Position numbers and translations under genes: made by a program
Shown: piece after piece, positions 43,702 to 52,030 of the stretch
Position numbering within the stretch: position 1 is the first letter of the stretch
Layout of the letters: every line of letters starts with the position of its first letter
Assembly (NCBI RefSeq): GCF_003703975.1
Contig: NZ_QTJY01000012.1
Coordinates: 186,001 to 250,000, forward strand
DNA: 64,000 bases
Direction: 5' to 3'
From: Larkinella soli
GTDB taxonomy: Bacteria > Bacteroidota > Bacteroidia > Cytophagales > Spirosomataceae
The notes under the pieces: model-generated
The model's input: the letters and a program-made list of their open reading frames with translations, nothing else
The model's database searches: none
What the model was told of the DNA's origin: nothing

Positions 43702-44658
43702 TTAATAGTAGGCCTTCAGGTAATTAAAAACCTCCTCCCTCGTCCGGGCGTGCAGGATGCGGGCACCGGAAAACTTCGGAAACAGGTTCGCATATTCGTT
43801 GAAGTGGTGTTCCATTCCCCAGTTCGGGTTGGAGAGGATAATATTGGTCCCGCCGAAATAACTGGCAAAGGCCGCCGTGCCGCCGTGCATCGAAATGAAG
43901 TGATTGCTGTTGGCGTAAACCATCAGCTGGAGGTGATTGAAATTCTTCACCACCGTGGATTTATACTGCTCGAAAAGGTCGCTCATCAGGATCACTTCCG
44001 GATGGTTTTCCCGCAGCCAGACGTGTTCGTTCAGGTCATATACCTCGCTGTTATCCTGCACGATATGCGTCGATAACGGCCGGTTGTAAATGATCTGGTA
44101 TTTTGATGTAAACGTGGTGATGATGCGCTCCAGATCGTCGATGCCGAGGTAGTTGATCGGCGGCTGGTCCCACTCCAGATTGTATTTATTGGCGATCACC
44201 AGAATGGGTTTATCGAAGACGAACACCTCGTTTTTATAATGCGCCTTGAACGGCACCGGCGCCCATTTCCGGTAGCTGTACGAATTGCTGTGCGTCATGT
44301 TCGGCACGTCGTAATGCGCGTAGGATTCGGTCCAGATGCGTTTGTCGTATCGCTCCTCGTGGTTTTCGCTGAAAAAGTAAAACTCTTTCGTATTCTTCGC
44401 CGAGATGGTTTTCTGAAGCGTTCCGTTCAGATGGTGCCAGTAGGCAAACGGAATCACGTACCGCATTTCCTGGTCGAATTCGCCCTGATAATCGGTTATT
44501 TTATATCTGCTTTTTACGACGTAATCCTGGAGCAGATACCGGACCTGATAGAGTTTACAGTAGTAGTTGTCCCGGATAAAATACCGCAGATCGTTCCGGA
44601 TTCTCGGATATTTGATCAGCGCGACCAGGTAGAGGCTTTTTAAGATCAGTCGTTCCAT
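43702..44658 (-). CDS. Unknown protein of the polysaccharide locus, possibly a glycosyltransferase
   Basis: The 318-residue protein has no signal peptide or certain membrane helix. It is rich in Lys, Asn and Tyr compared with neighbours. Towards the C-terminus HFISMHGGTAAFASYFGGTN resembles the donor-side region of some GT-B enzymes, for instance the HGA motif of GT61, but the match is weak. Its position between flippase (3 bp from that stop) and fucosyltransferase supports a role in glycan assembly. I cannot name a reaction. Confidence 0.6.
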   Translation of the reverse strand: MERLILKSLYLVALIKYPRIRNDLRYFIRDNYYCKLYQVRYLLQDYVVKSRYKITDYQGEFDQEMRYVIPFAYWHHLNGTLQKTISAKNTKEFYFFSENHEERYDKRIWTESYAHYDVPNMTHSNSYSYRKWAPVPFKAHYKNEVFVFDKPILVIANKYNLEWDQPPINYLGIDDLERIITTFTSKYQIIYNRPLSTHIVQDNSEVYDLNEHVWLRENHPEVILMSDLFEQYKSTVVKNFNHLQLMVYANSNHFISMHGGTAAFASYFGGTNIILSNPNWGMEHHFNEYANLFPKFSGARILHARTREEVFNYLKAYY

Positions 44659-44661
44659 CGA

Positions 44662-46098
44662 TCAGACCGCTTTTCTGAATTCCCGAATTTCACTGACCGA
44701 CAGCTTGAACAGCAGCGTCAGCACGACATAGACCATGCCGCCCAGCCCGATCTCCACGATGGTATGCGTCACCCCCTCGAACCCGATGAGCGACTTGTAG
44801 GTCGCCACCACTCCGATCATCAGCAGGCAGAAAATCACCGGCTTCATGACGTTGGCGAAAAACTCCCGGAGGAATTTCCCGATGAGCGAGTTGACGATGA
44901 AAAAGTTGAGAACCGTGTTGATGACGGTGGCCGTCAGGAAGGCCATGGCGATGCCGGTCAGCCCCCAGTTTTTGGCGAAGACGTACAGCAGCGGCACCTT
45001 GATGACCAGCGTCACGAGGTTCAGATAGAACAGCAGGTTCGGTTTACCTTTCGAGAAGGCCAGCGTGAACAGCGGGTGGCTCAGGCAGGTGAAAAAGCTG
45101 ACGAAAACGAAAATCCGGATCAGGTCGATGGTGGTTTCCCAGCCGGGGCCGTAGAACAGCGGCACGATGCTGTCGGCGGTGATGTACAGCCCGGCCAGCA
45201 GCGGCAGGTTGATGTAACTGATCAGGTCCAGAATCTGGATGTAGGACTTCTTCAGTTCTTCCTCGTTCTCCTTCATTTTAGCCAGCATCGGGTAGGCCAC
45301 CTGAAGCACGATCGGGTTCAGCCGCTGGATCGGGAAAACCGCCAGCTGCGACGCCAGCGTATAATACCCCAGCAGCTTGACGCCCAGCGTCCCTCCGACC
45401 ACCACATTGTCGGAGTTGGCCTGAATGAAGCCGATCAGCCCATCGCCGACGTTGTACATCCCGAAACGCAGGTGTTCCTTAATAATTTTCAGGTCGAAGT
45501 GCAGCACCGGCCGGAACAGGCCGTAGCCCGAAACGATCAGCAGAATCGTCTTGACGACCTGCATCGCCAGCTGCCCGTACATCAGCGACAGCTCCTCGAA
45601 GCCCTGGTAGGCCAGAAAAATAGCCACGCTCGTGCTGACGAAGGTGCCGATGATGTCGATCACCGCGACGGCCTTGAACCGCAGTTCTTTCTGAAGCAGG
45701 AAGGAATAGATCTGGCCGAAATAGACGATCAGGAAATACAGCGACGACAGTTTGACGACGCTGTCGAGCCGGGGTTCGCGGTAAAACGCAATGATCAGGG
45801 GCGCACTGAAGTACACGACCACCGAGATGATCGCACCCAGCGACAGGTTCAGCAGATAGAGCGTCGAAAGCACCTTTCGGTCACTCTCCTGCTTGTAAAT
45901 GATCGAGTTCGAAAAACCGAGGTTCCCGAAAATGTTGAAAAACGCAATGATCAGGGTGCTGACGCTGACCACCCCGAAAGCCGCCGGCTCCAGCAGCCGG
46001 GCCAGAATCGCGACCTGGAGAAACTGAAAGACCGTAGAGATGACCGTGGCAATGGTGATCCACTTCCCGCCGTTGATGGCTTTCTGCTTATTGCTCAT
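44662..46098 (-). CDS. Polysaccharide flippase, MOP superfamily (WzxC-like)
   Basis: The 478-residue protein has about 12-14 membrane helices. Its start, GGKWITIATVISTVFQFLQV followed by ARLLEPAAFGVVSVSTLIIA, is typical of lipopolysaccharide biosynthesis MOP proteins of the colanic-acid WzxC type. It would move undecaprenyl-linked repeat units across the inner membrane to the polymerase. This places the locus in the Wzx/Wzy-dependent class rather than ABC-dependent. The start is 60 bases from the Wzc-like stop. Confidence 0.92.
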   Translation of the reverse strand: MSNKQKAINGGKWITIATVISTVFQFLQVAILARLLEPAAFGVVSVSTLIIAFFNIFGNLGFSNSIIYKQESDRKVLSTLYLLNLSLGAIISVVVYFSAPLIIAFYREPRLDSVVKLSSLYFLIVYFGQIYSFLLQKELRFKAVAVIDIIGTFVSTSVAIFLAYQGFEELSLMYGQLAMQVVKTILLIVSGYGLFRPVLHFDLKIIKEHLRFGMYNVGDGLIGFIQANSDNVVVGGTLGVKLLGYYTLASQLAVFPIQRLNPIVLQVAYPMLAKMKENEEELKKSYIQILDLISYINLPLLAGLYITADSIVPLFYGPGWETTIDLIRIFVFVSFFTCLSHPLFTLAFSKGKPNLLFYLNLVTLVIKVPLLYVFAKNWGLTGIAMAFLTATVINTVLNFFIVNSLIGKFLREFFANVMKPVIFCLLMIGVVATYKSLIGFEGVTHTIVEIGLGGMVYVVLTLLFKLSVSEIREFRKAV

Positions 46099-46158
46099 GC
46101 GCCCTGGGTACTGTAATTGGTAGAGTGATGCGATCGGGTGGTCTGTTTATTTCCGGAA

Positions 46159-48360
46159 TCAGGCATTGGTCGGAACCGGGTTTTTCGATTCGGTAAGGCG
46201 CTCCGGCTTCACCGGGCCGTCCTTCACCTCCTTCAGCGTCGGGGCCTGGATGTAGTCGCTCTCCACCCGGTTCAGCACCGTCAGCAGCGGATGGCCGGAT
46301 ACCTTCAGGTACATCGACAGCAGCTGCTTCTCGGTCCGTTTCCAGCTCCCCCGGGCGTTCAGCACCAGCAGGCCGACCGACGTCCGGCCCAGCAGCGGCA
46401 CCGGAATCGGGCTGCTGACGAAGGGCGGCAGTTCCAGAAATATCTTGTCGTAGCCGGCATTCTTCACCGTAATATCCTCATCGCTCAGGTCTTCCACCGC
46501 CGTCAGGTTCATGAAATCGGGCCGGATGGGATAGGGCAGATAGGTCACCCCGTACTGTTCGACGGCCTGGGTGTTTTCCTTCAGGCTGGGGTAGTAATAG
46601 GCAATCTTCTGGCCGGATTCGGCATAGACCCGGGCCAGGCTGCTCGCCACCCAGCTCTTGCCGTCCTGGGCGTGCATACTGAAGAGCGTGATGACCGGCG
46701 GGTGCGTTTTCTGGGCGCTCTGGGCCATTTCGATGTTGATGGCGCTACAGAGCTGTTCGAACATCGTCATGGCCGCGCGGCTTTCGCGGGAGTTGAGCGA
46801 GACTTTTTTGACGACCGGGAAGACGGCGGTCACCGGCCGGCCGGTTTTCGATTCGGCCAGGTCGGGCGTGCTGAGCCGCTGATCCGTCACGAATCGCAGG
46901 GCCGTCAGAAACAGGGCCAGGAACAACCCGACCCCCACCCCCGCTCCCACGAACAGCCAGCGTTTGGAAGCCGTCGGCACGTAGGGAAAGTTCGGCGCGT
47001 CGAGCACCGAAACCGAACCGTCGATCTGGATGTCCTGACGCTGGGTGTTGGCCTGATCAAGCCGGTCGATCACATCCAGATATTCTTTTTCGGCTACGCT
47101 CAGGTCGCGTTTGAGCTGGCTCAGCTGCGGTCCCAGGGGGCTGAAGGCGGCCGCTTCCTTATCGAAATCGGCCAGGCGTTTCCGGTAGATGTCCAGCCGG
47201 GCCGCCGACTCCTCGAAGGCCAGGACTTTGCCGAGCCATTCGTTGATCAGCGTCCCCTGCGGAACGTTGTCGGCCGAGTTGTCGGCGGCAAAATAGTTGC
47301 GGGCGATGACTTTCAATTCTTCCGAAAGCTGGAAGATTTTAGCCTGCAGGCGGTTCAGAACGGCCGTCGGCTGGTTGTTGGCCCGGGCGTTGACCAGCTG
47401 GCTCTCCACCTCGGTGATCTCGGCCTGCTTGTCGGTCAGTTCGGTGTTGATTTTCAGCAGGCCGCTGCGCTTGCCCATCCGGTTGTTGAGGGCTTCCATG
47501 GCGGCCTTTGCGGCCCGGTTGCGCATCAGTTCCTGCTGGTATTCGCTGAGCAGGGCTTCTTTGGTAAGCGCCATATTCTTCGACTCCTCGTCAAAGTTCA
47601 GCACCTTATGCCGGACGTTGAAGGCCTGCAGCCGGGCCTCGGCCGCATCGAGGTTCTGCTTGGCTTTCCGCACCTTATCTTCGTAATAGTTCACCACCGG
47701 GTTCGACTCCTTCTTCTTGATGGAGGTATACCGGTCGTTCAGCGATTCGATGACCAGATCGAGCGTTTGTTTGGCCACCGCCGGATCGTCGGCTTCGTAT
47801 TCCAGGTCGAGCATGTCGCTGAAGCTCCGGCGCGACGACTTGAGTTTTTTCCGGATCACCTCGACCGAATAATACGTGGGCGAGTTGAACAGCAGGGATT
47901 TGACCGGATTGTCGGTCTCGGCCTTCAGCAGGCTGTCGAGCATCAGGTCCGTAAAGGCCGGGTTGCCGGGCCGGACGAGTGATTTTCTCAGACCGGCCGG
48001 AATGAACAGCTGAAGTTTCTGAAAACCGGCGGCCGACAGCACGCGGTTATCCGGTTTCTGAAGCTGCAGGTGGGCGGCCAGCAGTTTTTTACCGGTTTCG
48101 GCCAGCGTCTCCTTGGAGTTGAGGGTCGTAATGATATTGTCGAATGCATTGCTGACGGCCGTGTAATCGACCCGAAAACCGGCGGTGGCCGAGTTCAGGG
48201 AGTAGCCGGAACCCAGGCCGGTATAGAGGGTAGCCTCCGACTTATAGGTCCGGGTTTCGTTCCGGGTCAGGTAGAAGATCGTGCCTGCCGTCAGGGCCGG
48301 AAACAGGATAAACCAGAGGGCGTGTTTCTTTAGGAGAGTTATAAACGTCTGAAGTGTCAT
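46159..48360 (-). CDS. Wzc-like chain-length/export protein with degenerate tyrosine-kinase domain
   Basis: The 733-residue protein has a membrane helix at 14-31, a periplasmic part with long coiled coils (about 230-440), a second helix at 468-490 and a cytoplasmic ATPase-like domain (540-700), as in GumC/Wzc copolymerases. The nucleotide site is degraded. The P-loop reads MHAQDGKSW (about 562-570), the Walker A-prime aspartates are replaced by IAYYYPS (586-592), the Walker B-like stretch is FLELPP (642-647), and the C-terminus has no tyrosine cluster. It may regulate chain length and connect to the outer membrane without autokinase activity. It lies 9 bases after the TolC-like gene. Confidence 0.88.
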   Translation of the reverse strand: MTLQTFITLLKKHALWFILFPALTAGTIFYLTRNETRTYKSEATLYTGLGSGYSLNSATAGFRVDYTAVSNAFDNIITTLNSKETLAETGKKLLAAHLQLQKPDNRVLSAAGFQKLQLFIPAGLRKSLVRPGNPAFTDLMLDSLLKAETDNPVKSLLFNSPTYYSVEVIRKKLKSSRRSFSDMLDLEYEADDPAVAKQTLDLVIESLNDRYTSIKKKESNPVVNYYEDKVRKAKQNLDAAEARLQAFNVRHKVLNFDEESKNMALTKEALLSEYQQELMRNRAAKAAMEALNNRMGKRSGLLKINTELTDKQAEITEVESQLVNARANNQPTAVLNRLQAKIFQLSEELKVIARNYFAADNSADNVPQGTLINEWLGKVLAFEESAARLDIYRKRLADFDKEAAAFSPLGPQLSQLKRDLSVAEKEYLDVIDRLDQANTQRQDIQIDGSVSVLDAPNFPYVPTASKRWLFVGAGVGVGLFLALFLTALRFVTDQRLSTPDLAESKTGRPVTAVFPVVKKVSLNSRESRAAMTMFEQLCSAINIEMAQSAQKTHPPVITLFSMHAQDGKSWVASSLARVYAESGQKIAYYYPSLKENTQAVEQYGVTYLPYPIRPDFMNLTAVEDLSDEDITVKNAGYDKIFLELPPFVSSPIPVPLLGRTSVGLLVLNARGSWKRTEKQLLSMYLKVSGHPLLTVLNRVESDYIQAPTLKEVKDGPVKPERLTESKNPVPTNA

Positions 48361-48369
48361 ACGGTCGGC

Positions 48370-49161
48370 TTATTTACGTTTCAGTTGCTGGATGGGCACC
48401 CCCACGACGGCTTCCAGATTGTATAGATTTTTCAGAAATTCCCCTTTTGCCTGCTCGGCCGTCGATTTGGTCTGGGCATAGCGGTTCATATTGTAGGCAT
48501 GAGCCTCGGGCGTTACCTTTCCCTTCTGGATTTCCACTTCGGCGATCCGGAAGGCGGCCAGGGAAGCCTGTTCGTCTTCCAGCCGCACGTGGAGCACGCG
48601 CTGGGCGGTCAGCAGGTCCTGATACAGCCCGATGAGTTCCCGTTTGAGTTGCAGTTCGAAGGCTTCCCGGCGGTAAAGGGCGGCCTGCTGGTTGGCCCGG
48701 GCCAGCCGGATCTGCTGCGGCCGCCCGAAGATGTCGTGCAGGCTGATCGACAGCTGGACTCCGGTGCGGTAACCGTTCGAAATCTGCCCCAGAACGTCTC
48801 CGCTGCCCGCGCCGGTGGAAATGATGGCCTGGTTACCGGTCGAATAATTGACGAAAGCCACCCCGTTCTGCAGCACCTGCATCCTGGACAGCTTGTAGGA
48901 AGCGTTATAGCCCACGGTCATTTCCTTTTCGAACTTGACCTGGGGCGAATTTTTGACGGCCAGCTGATACAATTCCTCGAAAGGCAGCAGCTGGACGGAG
49001 ATGTCTCTGTTGAAATCGAAATAAACCGAGTCCGATACCGCCAATCCCTGCACCACCGGCGCCGGTTGGGCCGGTCCGTTGCCCTGGGCGAAGCTTTGTC
49101 GGACAAGTGTAATAAAAAGAAAAAACAGAGCGAGTCGGCTCAGCGTGGTATAGGTTTTCAT
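48370..49161 (-). CDS. Half-size TolC-family (OEP-like) outer-membrane protein
   Basis: I place the start at the ATG at 49161 (263 residues), directly before a signal peptide ending SFAQ; ATGs at 49173 and 49215 are possible. The mature protein matches one OEP repeat: LPFEELYQLAVKNSPQVKFE, then a strand pair around YRTGVQLSISLHDIFG. Long amphipathic helices follow (RELIGLYQDLLTAQRVLHVR, KSTAEQAKGEFLKNLYNLEA). Full TolC proteins have two such repeats and are over 400 residues, so this is about half. It is cotranscribed immediately before the Wzc-like gene, where a Wza-type export protein would normally stand. Confidence 0.75.
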   Translation of the reverse strand: MKTYTTLSRLALFFLFITLVRQSFAQGNGPAQPAPVVQGLAVSDSVYFDFNRDISVQLLPFEELYQLAVKNSPQVKFEKEMTVGYNASYKLSRMQVLQNGVAFVNYSTGNQAIISTGAGSGDVLGQISNGYRTGVQLSISLHDIFGRPQQIRLARANQQAALYRREAFELQLKRELIGLYQDLLTAQRVLHVRLEDEQASLAAFRIAEVEIQKGKVTPEAHAYNMNRYAQTKSTAEQAKGEFLKNLYNLEAVVGVPIQQLKRK

Positions 49162-49309
49162 AGTGGTTCCCATCGGTACGGGGCAAAGAGGCTGATCTCG
49201 CCGATACCGGTGCAATTATTGTTCCATTCAGGCCGGCCCGTCCCATTTAAATGAACTTTAACTGGTTTATTAAAAAGGGATTAAACCGGCTTTTCCGGTC
49301 AAAGCGCGT

Positions 49310-50566
49310 TTATTTCGATCCGGAGGTTTTATGAACCAGTGCGTTCCGGTGCGGCTCCGGTTCGGGCGGCCCGGCCGACCAGGCGGCCGGTATCCGGCGG
49401 AGAACGGCTTCGAACTCTTCGGCCCGTTTTGCCCAGGTGTTCCCCTGGGCCATCTCCACCCGTTTCCGGATACGGAAAGGCGTATTGTCGGACAGTCCCC
49501 GGCGCAGCGCCTGGGCAAATTCTTCCGGCGTTCCGGCCAGTTCGATCACCCCGTTGAAATCGTCGAGGATCGAGAAGGGCGTCGACACCACCGGCAGCCC
49601 GGCCGCCAGATACTCGTTGATCTTCAGCGGATAGATCGTATAGGTGTGTTCGTTGCAGGCAAACGGAATCATGGCCGCCGACAGCTTTGCCAGCAGCGGA
49701 GGCAGGTCCGCCGGCTGGTGGGGCGGGATAAACTCCACATTCGGGTATTTCGACAGGGCGGCCAGCCGCGGCTCCTTCACCTCCCCGATGAAGCGGAACG
49801 TGACGTCCGGCATCGTGCGGGCGCAATATTCGACCAGATCGACGTTGACCCGGTTATCGGCCGTTCCGAGGTAACCCACCACGGGCGTCGTGGGCGGATT
49901 CTCCCGGGCCAGCTTCCGGGCGGTATGGAACAGGTCGAAATTCGCCCCGTTCTTGACGCAGAAGGCGTTCGGCTGCAATACCGACTTGGCCTGCCGAAGC
50001 GTTTCGGAAGTCGTCACGACGGCGTGGACCCGCCGGAGATACTCCTGCTCGTAGCGGTGTCCGTGGCGGCTCATCCAGTTGCCGGCGGTGGTGATTTCGT
50101 CGAAACAGTAATAAATCGTCGCGCACTCGTTCAGCTGCCCCAGCATCGGCACCCCCCAGACCGGGTTGAAGGCGTTGATTACCAGCGGCCGCTTCATGTC
50201 CAGCTTTTTCATGACCCGGCGCAGCCCCTTCACCAGCCGTCCGACGTTCCAGTGGATCAGCCGGTCGTGCGCTTCCTGGTCCATCCAGTTGATGGGCAGC
50301 ATCAGGGGCGGCACCCACACCCAGGCTTCTCCGCCGTTGTCGAAGGTCCGCTTCGTCAGCGGGTCTTTCAGCCGGACCAGCTCGCGCACCGGCGCCGGCT
50401 GGCGTCCGCGCAGGCCGTTGACGAAGTCCTTGACGGTATACTGGTAATCCACATAAATCATGCGGTGCCGGACCGATAACTCGGTGGTCAGCTGCACGAT
50501 GGCTTTCTGGAAGTCTCCCTGCCAGGGCGTCTGACTGATGCAGATAATACTGTCGAATTTTTCCAT
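49310..50566 (-). CDS. GT4-like glycosyltransferase
   Basis: The 418-residue protein starts MEKFDSIICISQTPWQGDFQ. GT-B features include HAVVTTSETLRQAKSVLQPN, VVGYLGTADNRVNVDLVEYC (hinge and start of the C-terminal domain), and the donor-binding IYPLKINEYLAAGLPVVSTP, where KxxEYLAAGxPV is typical of GT4-like enzymes. The N-terminal part is like teichuronic or rhamnan glycosyltransferases TuaH and similar. The donor sugar is not known. It lies 12 bases after the polymerase gene. Confidence 0.88.
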   Translation of the reverse strand: MEKFDSIICISQTPWQGDFQKAIVQLTTELSVRHRMIYVDYQYTVKDFVNGLRGRQPAPVRELVRLKDPLTKRTFDNGGEAWVWVPPLMLPINWMDQEAHDRLIHWNVGRLVKGLRRVMKKLDMKRPLVINAFNPVWGVPMLGQLNECATIYYCFDEITTAGNWMSRHGHRYEQEYLRRVHAVVTTSETLRQAKSVLQPNAFCVKNGANFDLFHTARKLARENPPTTPVVGYLGTADNRVNVDLVEYCARTMPDVTFRFIGEVKEPRLAALSKYPNVEFIPPHQPADLPPLLAKLSAAMIPFACNEHTYTIYPLKINEYLAAGLPVVSTPFSILDDFNGVIELAGTPEEFAQALRRGLSDNTPFRIRKRVEMAQGNTWAKRAEEFEAVLRRIPAAWSAGPPEPEPHRNALVHKTSGSK

Positions 50567-50578
50567 AAGGGCGGTCGG

Positions 50579-52030
50579 CTATGCGGTGACGGGCTCCCGG
50601 CCGGCAGCGTCCGGACGGCAATCCCAGCGGTAACAGGTCGTAAAAAGGATCGAAGCGATGTAGATGAGGCTGCTGGTCGGAAACTGCCCCAGAACGGGGT
50701 TGGAGTAGCCCATGACGGCAATCCCGAAGAACTCGGCCAGAAAAGCGAACATGATCTTGACCAGCCAGGGGTCTTTCAGCCGCAGGACGTGGTAGGCGCC
50801 CACCCCGATGAAAGCCGCCAGCATACAGAGGTAGAGCGTCAGTCCCACCCGGCCGGTTTCCATCCAGAGTTCGACGTACCAGCTGTCCGGGGCGATCTGG
50901 GCGGCCCAGTGCCAGGGCGAAAACCGCGCACCTCCGTCGGCCGAGGTGCCGATGCCCGCTCCGAACGGCAGGCGCTCCAGGTGGGCGGCAATCTTGCGCT
51001 GGTTCTCCAGCCGCAGCAGGAACGAGGGATCGTTCATCGGCGTTACGGCCGAACGCATCCGCTGCACCTGGTAGTTGGAACTGCCCACGCTGGTATACAT
51101 CAGCAGGAACAGCAGCGGCAGGGCGGCACAGACGCCGATCAGCAGCTTGACGAAATCCCGCTTCAGCAGCAGATAGAACGGAAAACCGGCCAGCAGCACG
51201 AACAGCGCACTGCGCGTCCCCGAAACCGCATACCCCCAGAAAAATACCAGGGCCAGGACGAAGAACAGGGCTTTGGAAAGCCAGTTCTTTTCTTCAAAGA
51301 TGCGGATGATGCTCACCAGCGTCACCCCGGCCATCTCGGCCCCGAACTGCGCGGCATCCGAATAAAACGAGAAGCTCCGCAGCTGTCCGAAAAGCACGTG
51401 GGTTTTGGCGTTGCCGTTGTCGAGCCAGGCCTGCTCGCCGGCCGTCAGACCGACATACTGCTGCTTGAAGGCCCAGAAAGCCGCCAGCACCGACCAGAAC
51501 AGCCACGAATTCACCAGAATTTTGATATCCTTCCGCTGAATCGGGTTGACCAGCACGATGATCGCGACCAGCAGCCAGTTCCAGGAAAAAGACCGGATGT
51601 GCAGGAACCAGGCCGGCCGGTAGGGCGCTTCCGGGTTGAACAGCTCCAGGACATTATAAATAAACCAGATCAGAATCAGGAAGAAAGCCGGCTTTTTCAG
51701 CCGTTCCCACTGCATCCGCTTCCCGTTCAGGAAGGTACTCATCAGGGTCAGACCCACGATGGCATCGATGGCGATCCCGACCGGCGCATCCACCGGCAGC
51801 AGCCGCGTAAAGCCGATCAGAAAGCTAAGCTGGACATAAATCAGCAGGCCAAGCCGGGGTTCGATCAGCACGCCCAGCACCAGTGCCAGCGCCACCGGCA
51901 GCACCACCACCGCTACCGAAGCCACCAGCCCGAATTTCCCGATCAGGAAACCGGAGCCCAGCGCGGCCAGCACGCCCAGGAGGCTGTAGAACCAGCGCCG
52001 GTTCGAAAGGTGGTTCGAGAGTGCGTTCAT
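50579..52030 (-). CDS. O-antigen ligase/polymerase-family membrane protein (Wzy-like)
   Basis: The 483-residue protein has about 10-12 membrane helices and a large periplasmic loop (about 330-390, QRMRSAVTPMNDPSFLLRLE and AHLERLPFGAGIGTSADGGA). These match the O-antigen ligase/Wzy_C pattern, including the loop motif GxGxG near the H/W-rich segment FSPWHWAAQIAPDSWYVELW. It would polymerise flipped repeat units in the periplasm. The start overlaps the stop of the GT2 gene by an ATGA, so they are coupled. Confidence 0.87.
   Translation of the reverse strand: MNALSNHLSNRRWFYSLLGVLAALGSGFLIGKFGLVASVAVVVLPVALALVLGVLIEPRLGLLIYVQLSFLIGFTRLLPVDAPVGIAIDAIVGLTLMSTFLNGKRMQWERLKKPAFFLILIWFIYNVLELFNPEAPYRPAWFLHIRSFSWNWLLVAIIVLVNPIQRKDIKILVNSWLFWSVLAAFWAFKQQYVGLTAGEQAWLDNGNAKTHVLFGQLRSFSFYSDAAQFGAEMAGVTLVSIIRIFEEKNWLSKALFFVLALVFFWGYAVSGTRSALFVLLAGFPFYLLLKRDFVKLLIGVCAALPLLFLLMYTSVGSSNYQVQRMRSAVTPMNDPSFLLRLENQRKIAAHLERLPFGAGIGTSADGGARFSPWHWAAQIAPDSWYVELWMETGRVGLTLYLCMLAAFIGVGAYHVLRLKDPWLVKIMFAFLAEFFGIAVMGYSNPVLGQFPTSSLIYIASILFTTCYRWDCRPDAAGREPVTA

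Noticed and set aside
46138-47982. 614-residue plus-strand frame antisense to the Wzc-like gene
   Set aside because: Composition is rich in Gly, Arg, His and Gln as in shadow translations, and no motif is present; the minus-strand gene explains the sequence.
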